The position numbers and the translations under genes are program-made. Below the pieces are notes generated by a model, which was not told where the DNA came from, did no database searches, and worked only from the letters and a program-made list of their open reading frames with translations. Below are positions 1 through 12,073 of a stretch of DNA of 64,000 nucleotides, in pieces (within the stretch, counting starts at the first letter, position 1; each line of letters opens with the position of its first letter). This DNA comes from Lotus japonicus (lineage: Eukaryota > Streptophyta > Magnoliopsida > Fabales > Fabaceae): assembly GCF_012489685.1 (NCBI RefSeq), contig NC_080042.1, positions 80,600,983 through 80,664,982 on the forward strand, in the 5' to 3' direction.

Positions 1-20
1 TTGCCCTTCTTATATCAAAC

Positions 21-3000
21 ATGCTCATGGCAACACGTCTCACCCTCACTCTCTCTATACCTCGCTCTGTTCACCCTCTCCTTAAACGCACTTCTCATTC
101 CATTTCACTCCTCAAACAATTCCCTAAATCCCATCCTTGTCCCCTCTGGTCTTCTTCCTTCTCCTTCTGCCTCGACGCACTTCACAAGTCCACTTCCCCT
201 TCTTCCTCCTCCTCCTCCTCCTTCACTTCCTACTCTTCTCCCTCCATGGCCGCCGCCGCCGCCGTCGAAGCCAACCCGCTTCTCCAGGACTTCGACTTCC
301 CGCCCTTCGATGTCGTTGAACCCAAATACGTGCGACCCGGCATTCGTGCCCTCCTCACCAAGCTGGTAACGAGTTCTCACCCTTTGGATTCTTCGTTGGG
401 TTTTGGTTAATGGGTCTGAGTTGGTTTTGCGTTTTGGGGTTTTTCAATTAATGGGGTGTTTTTGTTTTTGTAGGAACGTGATTTGGAGGAGCTGGAACGC
501 ACTATCGAGCCGTCATGGCCGAAGTTGGTGGAACCCTTGGAGAAGATTGTAGATCGGTTGTCTGTTGTTTGGGGCATTGTCAATCATCTCAAGGCTGTTA
601 AGGATAGTTCTGAGCTGCGTTCTGCCATTGAAGATGTTCAGGTATTTTTTGTAAATTGTTTTGGGGTTTTTGTTATGTGAATTTTTGGTCTTGTTCTGTT
701 GATGGTACTGGTAGTGTTATATTTGTATAATAGTATAGTTGTTTTCTATGCATTTGGGATTTGTGAATTTTTGGGCTTGTTCTGTTGATAGTAGTGTTAT
801 ATTTGTATAATAGTATAGTTGTTTTTCTGTTGCTCCTTTTTGTTTTTGGCCATCTGCTAAGAGGGCTTGTTCTTTGTTTGTAGGCAGAAAAAGTTAAGTT
901 TCAGCTTAGACTGGGTCAAAGCAAACCTATTTATAATGCATTCAAAGCCATTCGAGAGTCTCCTGAGTGGCAGACACTGAATGATGCTCGCAAACGAATA
1001 GTTGAAAGTAAGTTACTAGAATATGTTATTGCTATGATGTTCTTGTATATTTCTGTACTGGCATGTTATTTTTTATTTTCAGTTGCTCAAATTGTTCTAT
1101 GCTACATGACTAAAATTTTCTGATTTATGGATCCACTGCTTGATGCTGGGCTAGTTCTGAGTGTAAGAGAGATATTGCTTGTGTTCTACTTTACCCAGTA
1201 ACGATTGTATTTGTGCTCTTGCAGACCAAATAAAGGAGGCAGTTCTTAATGGTGTTTCTCTTGAAGATGATAAAAGAGAACAGTTTAATAAGATTGAACA
1301 GGTGTGCTACTTTAACTACTGAAAATAAACGTCAATTGCGGCTGTTAGCAGCGTATGCTAATGAGTCCTGGTTCCCACCATTCAGAGTGATATGGACCTA
1401 ATCTTTGGTTGTATCTCTATTTTATGGGAACTGGGCCTATCTTGTTCTCTAACTAGAGTGGAATGTGTGCGTCTTACAAACAAACCTCAATTGAACAAAT
1501 ATTCAAAGATCATCTGAACCCAAATTATATAACATTATAAATGGAATGAATTAACTTATAATTTTTTTTTTTCAAATCCTAATTATAAAACTGATGAACA
1601 TATTGTAAGGGTGTAAGTAGGATTAGAAACTACAGTATCTAAGACCCAAACTAATTTTTTGTTTTAATATTCTACTTGTTGGTAATTTTTATGTCTACTC
1701 ATTTAGTTTGGGTCTAATTGTTGCTCCTACATATGCAACAGCCAGTAATCCAAATTCTATTGACAGTATATGCCAGTGAGCGATTTTGCTTAATATCCGA
1801 ACTCTAAACTAGACCAAATATAATACTACACCTTAATGCTCACTTTCAGGTTGTGCTTTTTTAGTCTTATATATGCTTTTTCTTTGTCATGGTTTCATCC
1901 ATAGGAGCTCGAAAGGTTATCACAAAAATTTGAGGAGAATGTTCTGGATGCAACAAAAAAGTTTGAAAAGCTGATTACAGATAAGAAAGAGATTGAAGGA
2001 TTACCTGCAACTGCTCTTGGGTTGGCTGCACAAAGCGCTGTGTCCAAGGTATATCATGTTTACATTTTATGTTATTATAGTCACGTTATGACAATCGGCT
2101 ATCTTTTTGAGTTTTGATTTCTTGGACGGGAAATGCAGGGGCATGAGAATGCCACCGCTGAGAATGGGCCGTGGGTAATCACATTGGATGCTCCGAGTTA
2201 TATTGCTGTTATGCAACATGCTCGCAACCGTTCTTTGCGTGAGGAAATCTACCGGGCATATATAACACGTGCTTCTAGTGGAGATTTGGATAATACAGAA
2301 ATAATTGAGCAAATTTTAAAGCTTAGGTTGGAAAAGGCCAATCTTCTCGACTACAAGAACTATGCTGAGGTATGATTCGTTCCTTATTAAGAATACTAGT
2401 CTTTTGTAGGTTGCTGATGTAAACTCTATCAGGTTAGCATGGCATCCAAAATGGCAACTGTTGATAAAGCACAAGAACTTCTAGAAAAGCTCCGCAGAGC
2501 TTCTTGGGATGCTGCAGTACAAGGTAGTATAAGATGTGTTTCTGATTTAATGTTTGCATCTTGCTACAAGTTGTATGTAGTTTTTTTAATTAATTTGTAC
2601 TAGTAGTTATGTATGGGGAAATATCATATATATATATATATATGTATATATGAGCTAGACCTTCATTGTCATTGATTATTGCAAAATATTAAAAATAGAT
2701 GTGTACCATACCCTATATGTGATTTTCTTTTTAAGTTTGGTTTGTGTTTGTGAGTGTATGAGTAGATGTCCCCTATATGCGATTTTCTATTTAAGTTTGG
2801 TTTGTGTTTGTGTTTGTGAGTGTATGAATGTCCGTTTTCTTTAATGAGGCAATAACTTAGGTGTAATCTTTCTTCCCTGCAGATATGGAAGACCTTAAAA
2901 TATTCTCCAAAGGTCAGGGTGCATTGGAAGCTGATACTTTGACGCATTGGGACATTAGCTTTTGGAGTGAGAGGCTACGTGAATCAAAATATGACATCAA

Positions 3001-6000
3001 CGAGGTTACTCTCTCTCTCACTCACAGTTATCATTTGTTTATGGTTTTCTGCCCTTGTTCACTTCCTTGATTACTTTACTGCCTCAGGATTTAATAAGGT
3101 GTTAGTCTTGCTTTTGTAATTGACATTTTAATTTAATTTGAAAAACTTATTTTTCTGCTGCTGTGTCTCTTAGGAAGAACTGCGTCCATATTTCTCTCTG
3201 CCAAAGGTTATTGATGAACTTTTTAACCTCGCAAAAACACTATTTGGTATTGAAATCGAGCCAGCTGATGGTCTAGCACCGGTAACTAGATTTGCTTTTG
3301 TCCATCTATGGTTCTTGTACTGTGGAGCATCTATTTTAAACTTACTGACATATGATTGTTGTTTTCAGGTTTGGAATAATGATGTCAAGTTCTTTCGTGT
3401 AAAAGATTCTTCTGGTAGTCCAATTGCGTATTTTTATTTTGATCCTTATAGTCGTCCTGCTGAAAAAAGGCAAGGTGCATGGATGGATGAAGTGTTTGCT
3501 CGTAGTCGTGTATTATCACGTGATGGTACCTCAACAAGGTTGCCTGTTGCCCACATGGTGTGCAATCAAACACCTCCGGTAGGAAACAAGCCAAGTCTAA
3601 TGACATTCCGTGAGGTAACCTCAGTTTTACTTGATCAATTTATCTATTTTATATTTTTAGCATTGATCGTTATCTGTGTAATAAAGAAAAGCTAATTCAG
3701 CTACACTAAGAGAGCAATAATTTCCCCGGGTAGTTTCTGGTTTACTTGTGTTTTCAAATTTTAGACTGTGTTTATCAACTATATATCAGAATGGCTTTTA
3801 TTAATAGTTTGAGATTTAATATTTGTTTAACTGCATGAATAGTCTCTTACAATTTTTCCAATTGAAATAGTTTTTTCAGTCCGCCTGTTTTAAATTTGAA
3901 GAAAAACTTTTGGTTTTAAATGAACTTCAATATTGAAAATTCATGTTGGATAGCAGACAAAGTCATACTAATGAAGTTTCAAAGTTTCCTTGTTTCTTCC
4001 AAGGTAGCGCAGATTAGAATAAAATGGCTAAAATGAAAAGTACCTCTCTCCAGTTGATCAATTTCAGAAACCCCCACTGTGGTTTAAACTTAAACATGAC
4101 TATAGTATAAAATCAATCCCTTGTTCACTACTCCCTAATGCTGCCCTTGTGTTCAAACTGTTTTTTCTTTTCTTCTGAAAAACAGGTTTTAGAAGTTGTT
4201 TCTGACATAATTTTTAAATTAAAAAGCTGAGAAGGGAATCAAACAAGCCCTAATATGCTAATTTGATAAGATGAGGGAGCCAAGTTGTTGAATTTGGAAC
4301 TGCATTGGACTTTTTCAGTATTTTGAACTTGAACTGTAGTTGAAGGGATTTCTTACATTTTGTCCTAATAAAATTAATAGATCATTGAGGCTTGGCATAC
4401 TTGATATGTAGAATGAGCTGCTGCTACTAAGTTGCTGATAATTATTATAAATTCATTATGTTTCACAAAGTATCTGATTGTCTTCCCCTTTTTCTCAGGT
4501 TGAGACTGTCTTCCATGAATTTGGCCATGCACTTCAACATATGCTTACAAAGCAAGATGAGGGTCTGGTTGCTGGCATTAGGGGAATAGAGTGGGATGCT
4601 GTTGAATTACCTTCTCAATTCATGGAAAACTGGTGTTACCATAGGTAAGTAATAATGCATGTCCCTATGAAGTTTATGCTCTTGTTTTGCATGGATGTTA
4701 CTTTCATAACCAGAATGAAGAATGATCTTTGTATGTTATACCCAAACTGTATTCATCTTTTTTATTGAAGTCTACAAAATAACTTTTGCAATATATTTGG
4801 GAAAATAAACTATTTCTAACTATACATTGTCCTGAGACATCAGTAATGCTTTTCACTGGTTTTGATTCAATATTTCAACTTCTTTTCATTTCGTCACTAT
4901 GGAGAGCCAAATTATTGGGTTTGTCTCTTAGTGACCTGATCCATTTTAACCCCTTATTTGAGGTTGATGTGTTGCACATTAGTATATTTTGCTTATTTTT
5001 AACAGTCTTTCTTGACCAGAGTATCTGTATCATGTTTTTTTTGAATTTATGGCATTTTTTTGTTGTGTTAGAGAGACTTTAATGGGAATTGCAAAGCATT
5101 TTGAAACTGGGGAGAGTCTCCCTGAAGAAGTCTATTTGAAGCTTGTTGCTGCCAGAACTTTTCGTGCGGGCTCTCTAAGTCTTCGACAGGTTAGTTGGAA
5201 TGTATTGGTTACCCTATTAGCTTATAGTTTACCAATTCCAACTCCCTAATATGTATCCATTGATATAATTTGCAGCTGAAATTTGCCAGTGTAGATCTAG
5301 AACTTCATTCAAAATATGTTCCAGGGGGATCAGAATCTATCTATGATGTTGACCGTAGAGTTTTTGAGAGAACTCAAGTGATTCCTCCATTGCCAGAGGA
5401 CAGGTTCCTCTGCAGCTTCAGTCATATATTTGCAGGTTTGCTTTGCCTCTTATATCTCTGTAATCATGCAGTATCTTGGTGAAACTCATTTCTTTATCTG
5501 GATTTTGTATTTATTAGGAGGATATGCAGCTGGATACTATAGCTACAAGGTATAATCTACGTTGCTTTAATATTTATGGACATATCTCGTAGTCCACTTC
5601 TTTTTGTTTTCTGATTTTAGTTTACCTATGCACTTGTTTTATATTCCTTTTTTACCCTCTCCCCTCCTCTATAGAACTCCTCCTGCCTCTCAAACAGATG
5701 GGATAAACTATTATTCTCTATCTTATATTGAATTTGTCTATTGTGCAGTGGGCTGAGGTACTGTCTGCAGATGCTTTCTCTGCATTTGAAGATGTTGGAT
5801 TGGATAACAGCAAGGTATATTTGATTTAACGAAGTACTACACTGTCAATAAGGATTGGCGAAGGCTTTTCTGTTTGCTTCAAAACTCCCTGTTTTTCATG
5901 ATTATTTTTTAATTTAATAAAACGTTTTAGACTTTTAGCTTATCTTGTGCTGGTCCCTGAAAGATTGGATAGACTTTGGTCCTTGAAAGATAAGTGACAT

Positions 6001-6889
6001 CAGTTAGTATTTCAATAATAGGAAATGGCATCAATTCAGTAACTCAATGATAGGAAAAAAATATTAATTTAGTCTCTCAATAGAAAATTACTTCCATTTA
6101 GTTCCAAAAGGACTGATTTTCATGTTGCTTAATTTAGTCCCTCAATAGAAAATGACATCCATGATTGAGGGTTTAAACTTCAAACAGTTTCTTAATTTCT
6201 CTCTCTCTGTTGTCTCACTTTTATTTTGGTCCATTCTTTGAAACCGTGCCTCCCAAGCCTTCAGTTTCATTTTCCTCAATTGGTGATGAACTGATGATCC
6301 TGCAAACTCAAACTATTTCTTGAATGGTTTAAACTTATTGTTATTAGTATCAAACATGGTTATGTGATGTTTCTGGATGCCAATTATGACCTTGACCTGG
6401 ACCCTTGTATGGTTAGAATGCTTCTCAAAACTTATTTGTTTGTGCTCATTGATCATTATGTTCTTTACATAGGCTGTTAAAGAAACAGGACACAAGTTCC
6501 GGGAGACCATTCTTGCTCTTGGAGGTGGCAAGGAACCACTGGAGGTGAGATCCTACATTAGATTTCCTCCCAACCTCTCTTTACTTTCATTTTTTTTCTG
6601 TGAAGTTAGCACTTAAAAGAAGTTCCAGAAAATATCGCACGAGATAAGCTATTATATTATATGAGCCTGTTTGGATACAGACTTTGTACTGTAGTTTATC
6701 TACTAAGAAAAACTCACTATATAACTCCAATAAGTGTTTGGTTTGCATTCAAACAGGTATATGAATTCACCAAACATCTTACTTGTGCTGAACATTTAAT
6801 GCTGCTTTATGCAGGTCTTTGTGCAATTCCGTGGTCGAGAACCAACACCTGATGCGTTGCTCAGACACAATGGCCTAGTTGCAGCTTAA
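21..6889 (+). CDS. OOP: Organellar/cytosolic oligopeptidase A (M3 thimet-type zinc metallopeptidase)
   Basis: Degrades short peptides, including cleaved targeting peptides, in plastids and mitochondria; a shorter cytosolic relative also exists in plants. I spliced 17 exons: 21-365, 474-641, 884-1007, 1225-1301, 1905-2048, 2139-2369, 2433-2523, 2883-3004, 3174-3281, 3369-3614, 4499-4644, 5072-5189, 5276-5435, 5518-5549, 5749-5814, 6473-6544, 6815-6889. All borders are GT-AG and phases agree, giving 774 aa. The zinc site HEFGH is at about 558-562 (exon 11), with the likely third ligand in VELPS (E588). Residues 1-75 are Ser/Arg-rich and acidic-poor, like a dual plastid/mitochondrial transit peptide. 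An in-frame ATG at 246 in a strong context (ccATGGc) would give a 699-aa leaderless protein. No in-frame stop lies between base 1 and the first ATG, so the true start could lie outside the window. Confidence 0.93.
676..826. repeat. Imperfect tandem duplication in oligopeptidase intron 2
   Basis: A segment of about 65-70 bp (676-745) is repeated at 762-826. It includes the shared stretch tgttatatttgtataatagt. The copies differ by a few substitutions and a small indel, so the duplication is fairly recent. It is intronic and far from the splice sites. Confidence 0.8.
2626..2651. repeat. (TA)n microsatellite
   Basis: An almost pure TA dinucleotide run in intron 7 of the oligopeptidase gene, interrupted once by a G. 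Confidence 0.85.
2711..2827. repeat. Two-copy tandem repeat, about 60 bp, in oligopeptidase intron 7
   Basis: Both copies begin ccctatatg and continue through taagtttggtttgtgtttgt to gagtgtatga (2711-2763 and 2771-2827). The second copy has one extra tgtttg unit. Intronic, with no sign of function. Confidence 0.8.
6666..6757. mobile_element. Short MITE-like insertion in oligopeptidase intron 16
   Basis: About 92 bp bounded by inverted ends CCTGTTTGGATAC (left) and GCATTCAAACAGG (right). A similar element with the same ends lies at 18866-18953. The family is not identified; the inverted ends are visible directly. Confidence 0.55.
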
Positions 6890-8396
6890 GGATAAAGTTG
6901 TCCAGTTTATTATATTCAAATAAATGTGCTTCATAACTTTTTGTTCTTAATTTTACATTTTTAAATGAGTTTTACTGTACATTTAAAGGAGTTTAATTTT
7001 CAAAGGAAATTATTTAGCTGTTAACATTTGTTCAGTGGTTTTAATTCTTTTCTCACTTGATCAAACCAACACTTATCATCCACGTGCCTTAAATAATTAC
7101 TTGTTAATTGTGAAAGCTCTGGTCTAACAACGATTTCATGCCTTCACGTCTTGCTGATCTGGTGGGTGGATGGGTGGCTAAGTGTTGGTTGGCGATCTTA
7201 CATGAAGAAATCTCTAAAAACAAAAACTAACCTTTGTTACAAAAGTTAAGAATGTCACTTTTGATTTACTAACAAACTAGCATATCATGAAACAAAATAT
7301 AATGAATTTTAAGGAGCATGTTTTGCTCGCATTAAGTAGTAAATGATTGGTCATGAGATGTGCTATATTTTCATGGGTAAGAATGAAACTCTTGGCTTCA
7401 TGGTTAAGAAGTGAGTGGTTTCATGGTTAAGAAGTGAGGTAAACAACTAGCATGGGTTGAAACAAGTGATTGCAAAAGCGCAAGAGGCTCAAATGGATTA
7501 GGTTTTATTCCTCTCTCTTTTCCACCTCCACCTTGGAGGAATGAGAAGAGAGAAAGAAATAAATAAGTGATATGTGATGTGACAGAAAATGTAGAGAGAA
7601 ATATGAAGAAAAATGTGTGAAAATGAGATGAAAGAAAAAGTGAAGTGTGAATGAATCATTACTCTGTTCAAATATAAGGTTGAACATAAATGTCTTCTTT
7701 AATTGGATCATTGGAGTAATGTTGCAGTTTTTTATTCAGTTGAACGAAACCTCACTATAAACGATTGAAAGTAGAGTGCAACCATAAAATAATCCATACC
7801 TTCAATTCAAAGTGTTTGTTTCAACTTAGATAGTTGATTCCTCTTTAAATAGAAGTTTCCTTAAGGTTATAGACAATAAGATTTGGTTAGATTAAATTGT
7901 TCCCTTTTCCTTATCTGGTAATCAAGAATTGTTGATGTTGCAACTTAAGTCAGCCCCACATAAATCAAGTGATCTGTTTACTTTGCTTTTTGGTGGTGGG
8001 GTAAGTGAATTAGGTAGTACCATTATTCAACTCAGATTATAACTCGTCGCAACAATTCATTCTCTATACACACTAATCATTAATTGAACACTTTTAAATA
8101 CTTAAGAAGTTCATTTATATACTAATTGTGTTGGACCTTGTCGGTTTATTATATCTTATCTCCTCTGTCCTAAGTTTTTTTTAAAAAAAAAACTCGTTTG
8201 TATATATATCCTTTTCTTTGATGCTGGAAAATATATTCATTGCTTTATCACTTATAAGACCTAAAATTTCCATTTTGTTAATTAGTTAGGTACAAAAATT
8301 AGGACAGAAAATCAGTGTTGGAAGTTGGTAGTGGAAGAAAACAAAAGCCTGCATTTGCATTGGATCTGAAATTGCAGAGAAGAACAAGAAGAAAAG
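6890..8396. other. Intergenic, oligopeptidase to BRICK1
   Basis: AT-rich intergenic DNA of about 1.5 kb holding the 3' flank of the oligopeptidase gene and the promoter and 5' UTR of BRICK1. I see no further gene. A short (GA)-rich minus-strand reading frame near 7505-7711 is low complexity and not credible as a gene. Confidence 0.6.
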
Positions 8397-8733
8397 ATGG
8401 CTCGTGCCGGAGGGATAACAAACGCCGTAAACGTTGGAATCGCAGTGCAAGCTGATTGGGAGAATCGCGAATTCATCTCTCACATTTCTCTCAACGTTCG
8501 TCGCCTCTTCGATTTCCTTGTCCAATTCGGTACAATACAAACCCCTTTTCCTTCTTTCGCCGGCCTCTTCGATTTCATCTCTCACATTCCCTTTTTCGCT
8601 TTGTTCAGAGGCTACGACAAAGAGCAAGTTGGCTTCATTGAATGAGAAGCTTGATGTATTGGAGCGTCGTCTGGAACTCCTTGAAGTTCAAGTGGGCAAT
8701 GCATCAGCCAACCCTTCACTTTTCGCCACATGA
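8397..8733 (+). CDS. BRK1: BRICK1 (HSPC300), SCAR/WAVE complex subunit
   Basis: Smallest subunit of the SCAR/WAVE complex, which activates ARP2/3 actin nucleation and in plants shapes trichomes, pavement cells and, in legumes, root-hair infection. Two exons, 8397-8529 and 8609-8733, joined in phase 1 across a 79-bp GT-AG intron, give 85 aa, the usual plant BRK1 length. The N-terminus MARAGGITNAVNVGIAVQAD and the following DWENREFISHIS segment are family hallmarks. Exon 2 encodes the coiled coil, with heptad-spaced leucines in LNEKLDVLERRLELLEVQV. The frame that reads through the intron is a shadow. The start is the first ATG, with methionine followed by Ala. Confidence 0.96.
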
Positions 8734-11700
8734 TGAGATGAATGTGTGTTGTTATAGAGCTTTCCAGTAAGCACTCTCTCTACCTGTAATGTAAAATCTT
8801 AATGGAATAATTCTCCATCTATCTTCGTAGTCACAAGTAAAGTGTTTTCACGAATGCCATGCTTTATTGAGTAACCCTACTTCTTTAGTTGAAATGTATT
8901 GGGTTATCATAAATACCTTTATTTGCAACTTTAGAATAGCAAAATCATATGGCTCATAAATGAAAGCTGTTGCAATTCTCAGATATTTATCCTCTTTGTC
9001 CTGTTACAGTGCCTTTAAATTTAGTCCTTGTCAAATAGCAGATATCGCGGCACTATAGCGCTATAGCGTAGTGCTGATAGCTCACCGATATCCGCTGTTA
9101 TCAGCTCTGAGGGCTTGAAATAACAGATTTTTGACTTTCTGCGATTAGCGATTAAGAACACTCTCCTTGACAATGCAGCCATGTGCCCTTGTGTTTTCAC
9201 GGTGCCTTGTGCACTAAGCTTACCTATTCTCTGCTCTTCTGAGACCTCGATTTCGATTGGAACATATTTCTATTCCTGGCTCAATCACTTTAGTCCACTG
9301 AATCAGTCGTCTTAGCTGTAGTAATGGAATGAATTCATCAATTGAGTAAAAGTATTATCACCTTTGGTTAGTACTGTCCATTTGTCGTAAAAAATGAAGC
9401 TTTTTTCGCTGGAAATTCTTTAGCTGGATAAAAATAGATGGTACATACTAATTTGATCATGTGATATATGTGACACATGGATCAGAATTCAATTAATACT
9501 CTATTCTGCGTTTTTAATCTGTGCACCATCACCATGACACCTTCTCTTTGTTCATAACCTTCTCTATCTTGAGTTTGACATTTTTCATGTAAATGGTGAG
9601 TAATCTTATACGGATTTTGCACACATTCTTAATAGCATTCCATTTGAGCTGTTGGATGTCAACTAGACTTTACTTAACTATCTTCTGAACAGCTCAGGCT
9701 CTTGTATCCCATTTCACTTTCATAGAACAGAACATGTGTTATGTTCGGATTAGAGTCCTCTCATGTCACATGAGATCGTCATTTGAAACCATGTCTATCT
9801 CTCTCTTTATAAATATTCAGAGGGTCTCATCTATATAATAAGTAAGAGAGAGAGATAGACGCAAAACCTTAATGTGAGGTCCACTGAATCAGTCATCTAC
9901 TCATCTTAGTTGTAGTAATGGAAAGATTCAACTATTGACTATAACTTTTGTCACCTTCGGTACCTTGACTACCTTCTACATTGTAGGCAATGGATGCTCT
10001 TTTTGTAGGGTCTAGATCTCATCATCTGGATAAAAATGGATGATAACACTATTTTGATGGTTGTGATATATGTCACACTTGGATCACAGTACAATTGAAA
10101 CTCTATGCCGAGCTTTGAATCTGCACACCATCACCATAATCCTGTCTCTTTGCCCACAATATTCTCTCCATCTTGAATTTGACATTTTACATGTAAATGG
10201 TGAGTAATCTTTTTACTGTCCAAGAGTTCATACAGATTTTCCACAGATTTCTATTTGAGCTGCTTGATTGCAACTAGAGCTTACACTTAACTATCTTCTG
10301 AACGGCTCAGATTCTGCTATCTTCACTTACACAGAACAAAACATGTATTATATTCCATTCCATCCATCGTGTTCTAACTTGTCGACCAAATGTTACCTCA
10401 ACCTCATTTTAAGATTGACTGCAAACAACCAAACAATGAATTATTCAAGACTTGGAGATTGAAGAAAAAAAAATCTCAATAATCAGGAGTTCAATATGAT
10501 TGTAAAATTTTCCTTGGAGGGGAAAATTTTATTACGACTTTACTCTACCTGCGGAACTCAAGCCTCCATTCTTAGAATTCTCATGTGAACTTAGTCTTTC
10601 TAGTGCTTAGCATGGCAGATATGCTGTACAATTTCATACCTTTTATTTGGTTCTATCTTCAATTCATTACTTCTCAATAAGAGACATATTAAGGGGGAAG
10701 AGGGTTGAGGAAAGGAGGAAGAGTGTATGAGCTAACAGTCTCTCAATATTGTATAAATATTTGCTTGAATTTTCTTTTCTTTGATCTGAAACGGTGAATT
10801 AAAAACTAAAGAAAAACCTTTGGTCGAATTAAGCGCCAATGACAATTTCTTATTGCCCGACATGGTCCCATGCCCGATCCCATCCAGCATTAGATCATTT
10901 ATTCATATGGATTGAAAACTAGGCACCATAATAATCAATCATGTGTCCAATAGAAACAACTTATAAGAATAGGGGATTATGAATTGTTTTTACTAAATAT
11001 TTCTTTATTCAATGGTTTCAATAACATGATAGTTTTTGGTTCTCATAGTTCCATTTGAGTGTTAGGCAACCCCACACTGAATGTATTGGCAGATTGAGCT
11101 TGGTGCATGTCACCTAAACAGACAATCACTTTAGCTAAATGGCCAAACCCTCCTAATCAATTCACACCGTACTTACTCATCTATCTAATTTTCATTCATT
11201 TTATCTCACATTTCTCTCGTCTCTTTCTATCCTTTTATAGGTGTGGATAGATTTGGAATGTGAAGACAAATTTTCCATTCATTAATAGCGTGTTTGGATT
11301 TGTCTTTATATCACTAAAATCACATAAAACAATAACCTACAATATATAGCTTCGACGGATTGGACATACATTCCCATACCAACTATGAATTCAAATACAC
11401 TCTAGATCCTCGTGTAGAAATAAGTTTATCTCTAATGTTGAAGTTGTGAGTCACAAGCTTAAAAAAATAAAAATAAACGATGGATATGAAACCATTTAAT
11501 ATTTATCCGTTAAGCTAGTCCTACGCAACCAAAGAAAAGAAGAGATAAAGGAACTTTTAGAATCTGTTTAGCTTAAGAATTGTTATATTTTCTTTTCATT
11601 TCTTGTTTGATCAGATAATTGAAGATTTTCATCCTCGTTTTCAAAGATTTGCAAAAGTTGTTTTTACCATCTTCTATATAAACCTTTGAAAAGAAGAAAC

Positions 11701-12073
11701 AAAAAAATAAGATAGAATTTTTGTAGATAGTGGTAAAATTAAAAATTAAAACCAAAAAGTTTCTAGAAACAAAGTGTCTATATTTCTGTTGAATGCATTG
11801 TTAAAGGGTCCTAGTCTAATCACAATCCTATTTTTACTGGTTAAGTTTGGACTTAGCAAATGAATAGCCTTAGAACTCACAATGTTGTTTCACTTGCACT
11901 TGACCCAGATTAGTCATATCACCCATCAAAAAATGGGGTTGAGCAAGAGAAATTTAGTTCCAAGATGCATAGAGTGGGTGGAAGTACAATAAGAAGTAGT
12001 CTTTTCTCTTTTACCATTTAGAATGTTACATGACTATCAAAAACGAATCAAAAGAATTCCATTCATGCATTTA
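8734..12073. other. Gene-free region between BRICK1 and SYMRK 3' ends
   Basis: About 3.3 kb of AT-rich sequence between convergent genes. It contains the tandem duplication annotated at 9293-10351. Near 9045-9110 there is a palindromic stretch rich in the motif gctatagcgctatagcg that resembles a decayed transposon end. No open frame here looks like protein. Confidence 0.6.
9293..10351. repeat. Old direct tandem duplication, two copies of about 450-470 bp
   Basis: Copy 1 (9293-9741) and copy 2 (9879-10351) align from gtccactgaatcagtc to the acagaaca..acatgt..ttat end. Shared landmarks include ctggataaaaatrgatg, gtgatatatgt, gcaccatcaccat and acatgtaaatggtgagtaatc. Divergence is substantial (many substitutions and indels), so it is not recent. 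No coding frame is kept between the copies. Confidence 0.8.

Noticed and set aside
105..380. Minus-strand Gly-rich frame opposite oligopeptidase exon 1
   Set aside because: Shadow of the Ser/Pro/Ala-rich transit-peptide coding sequence; no splice or family support.
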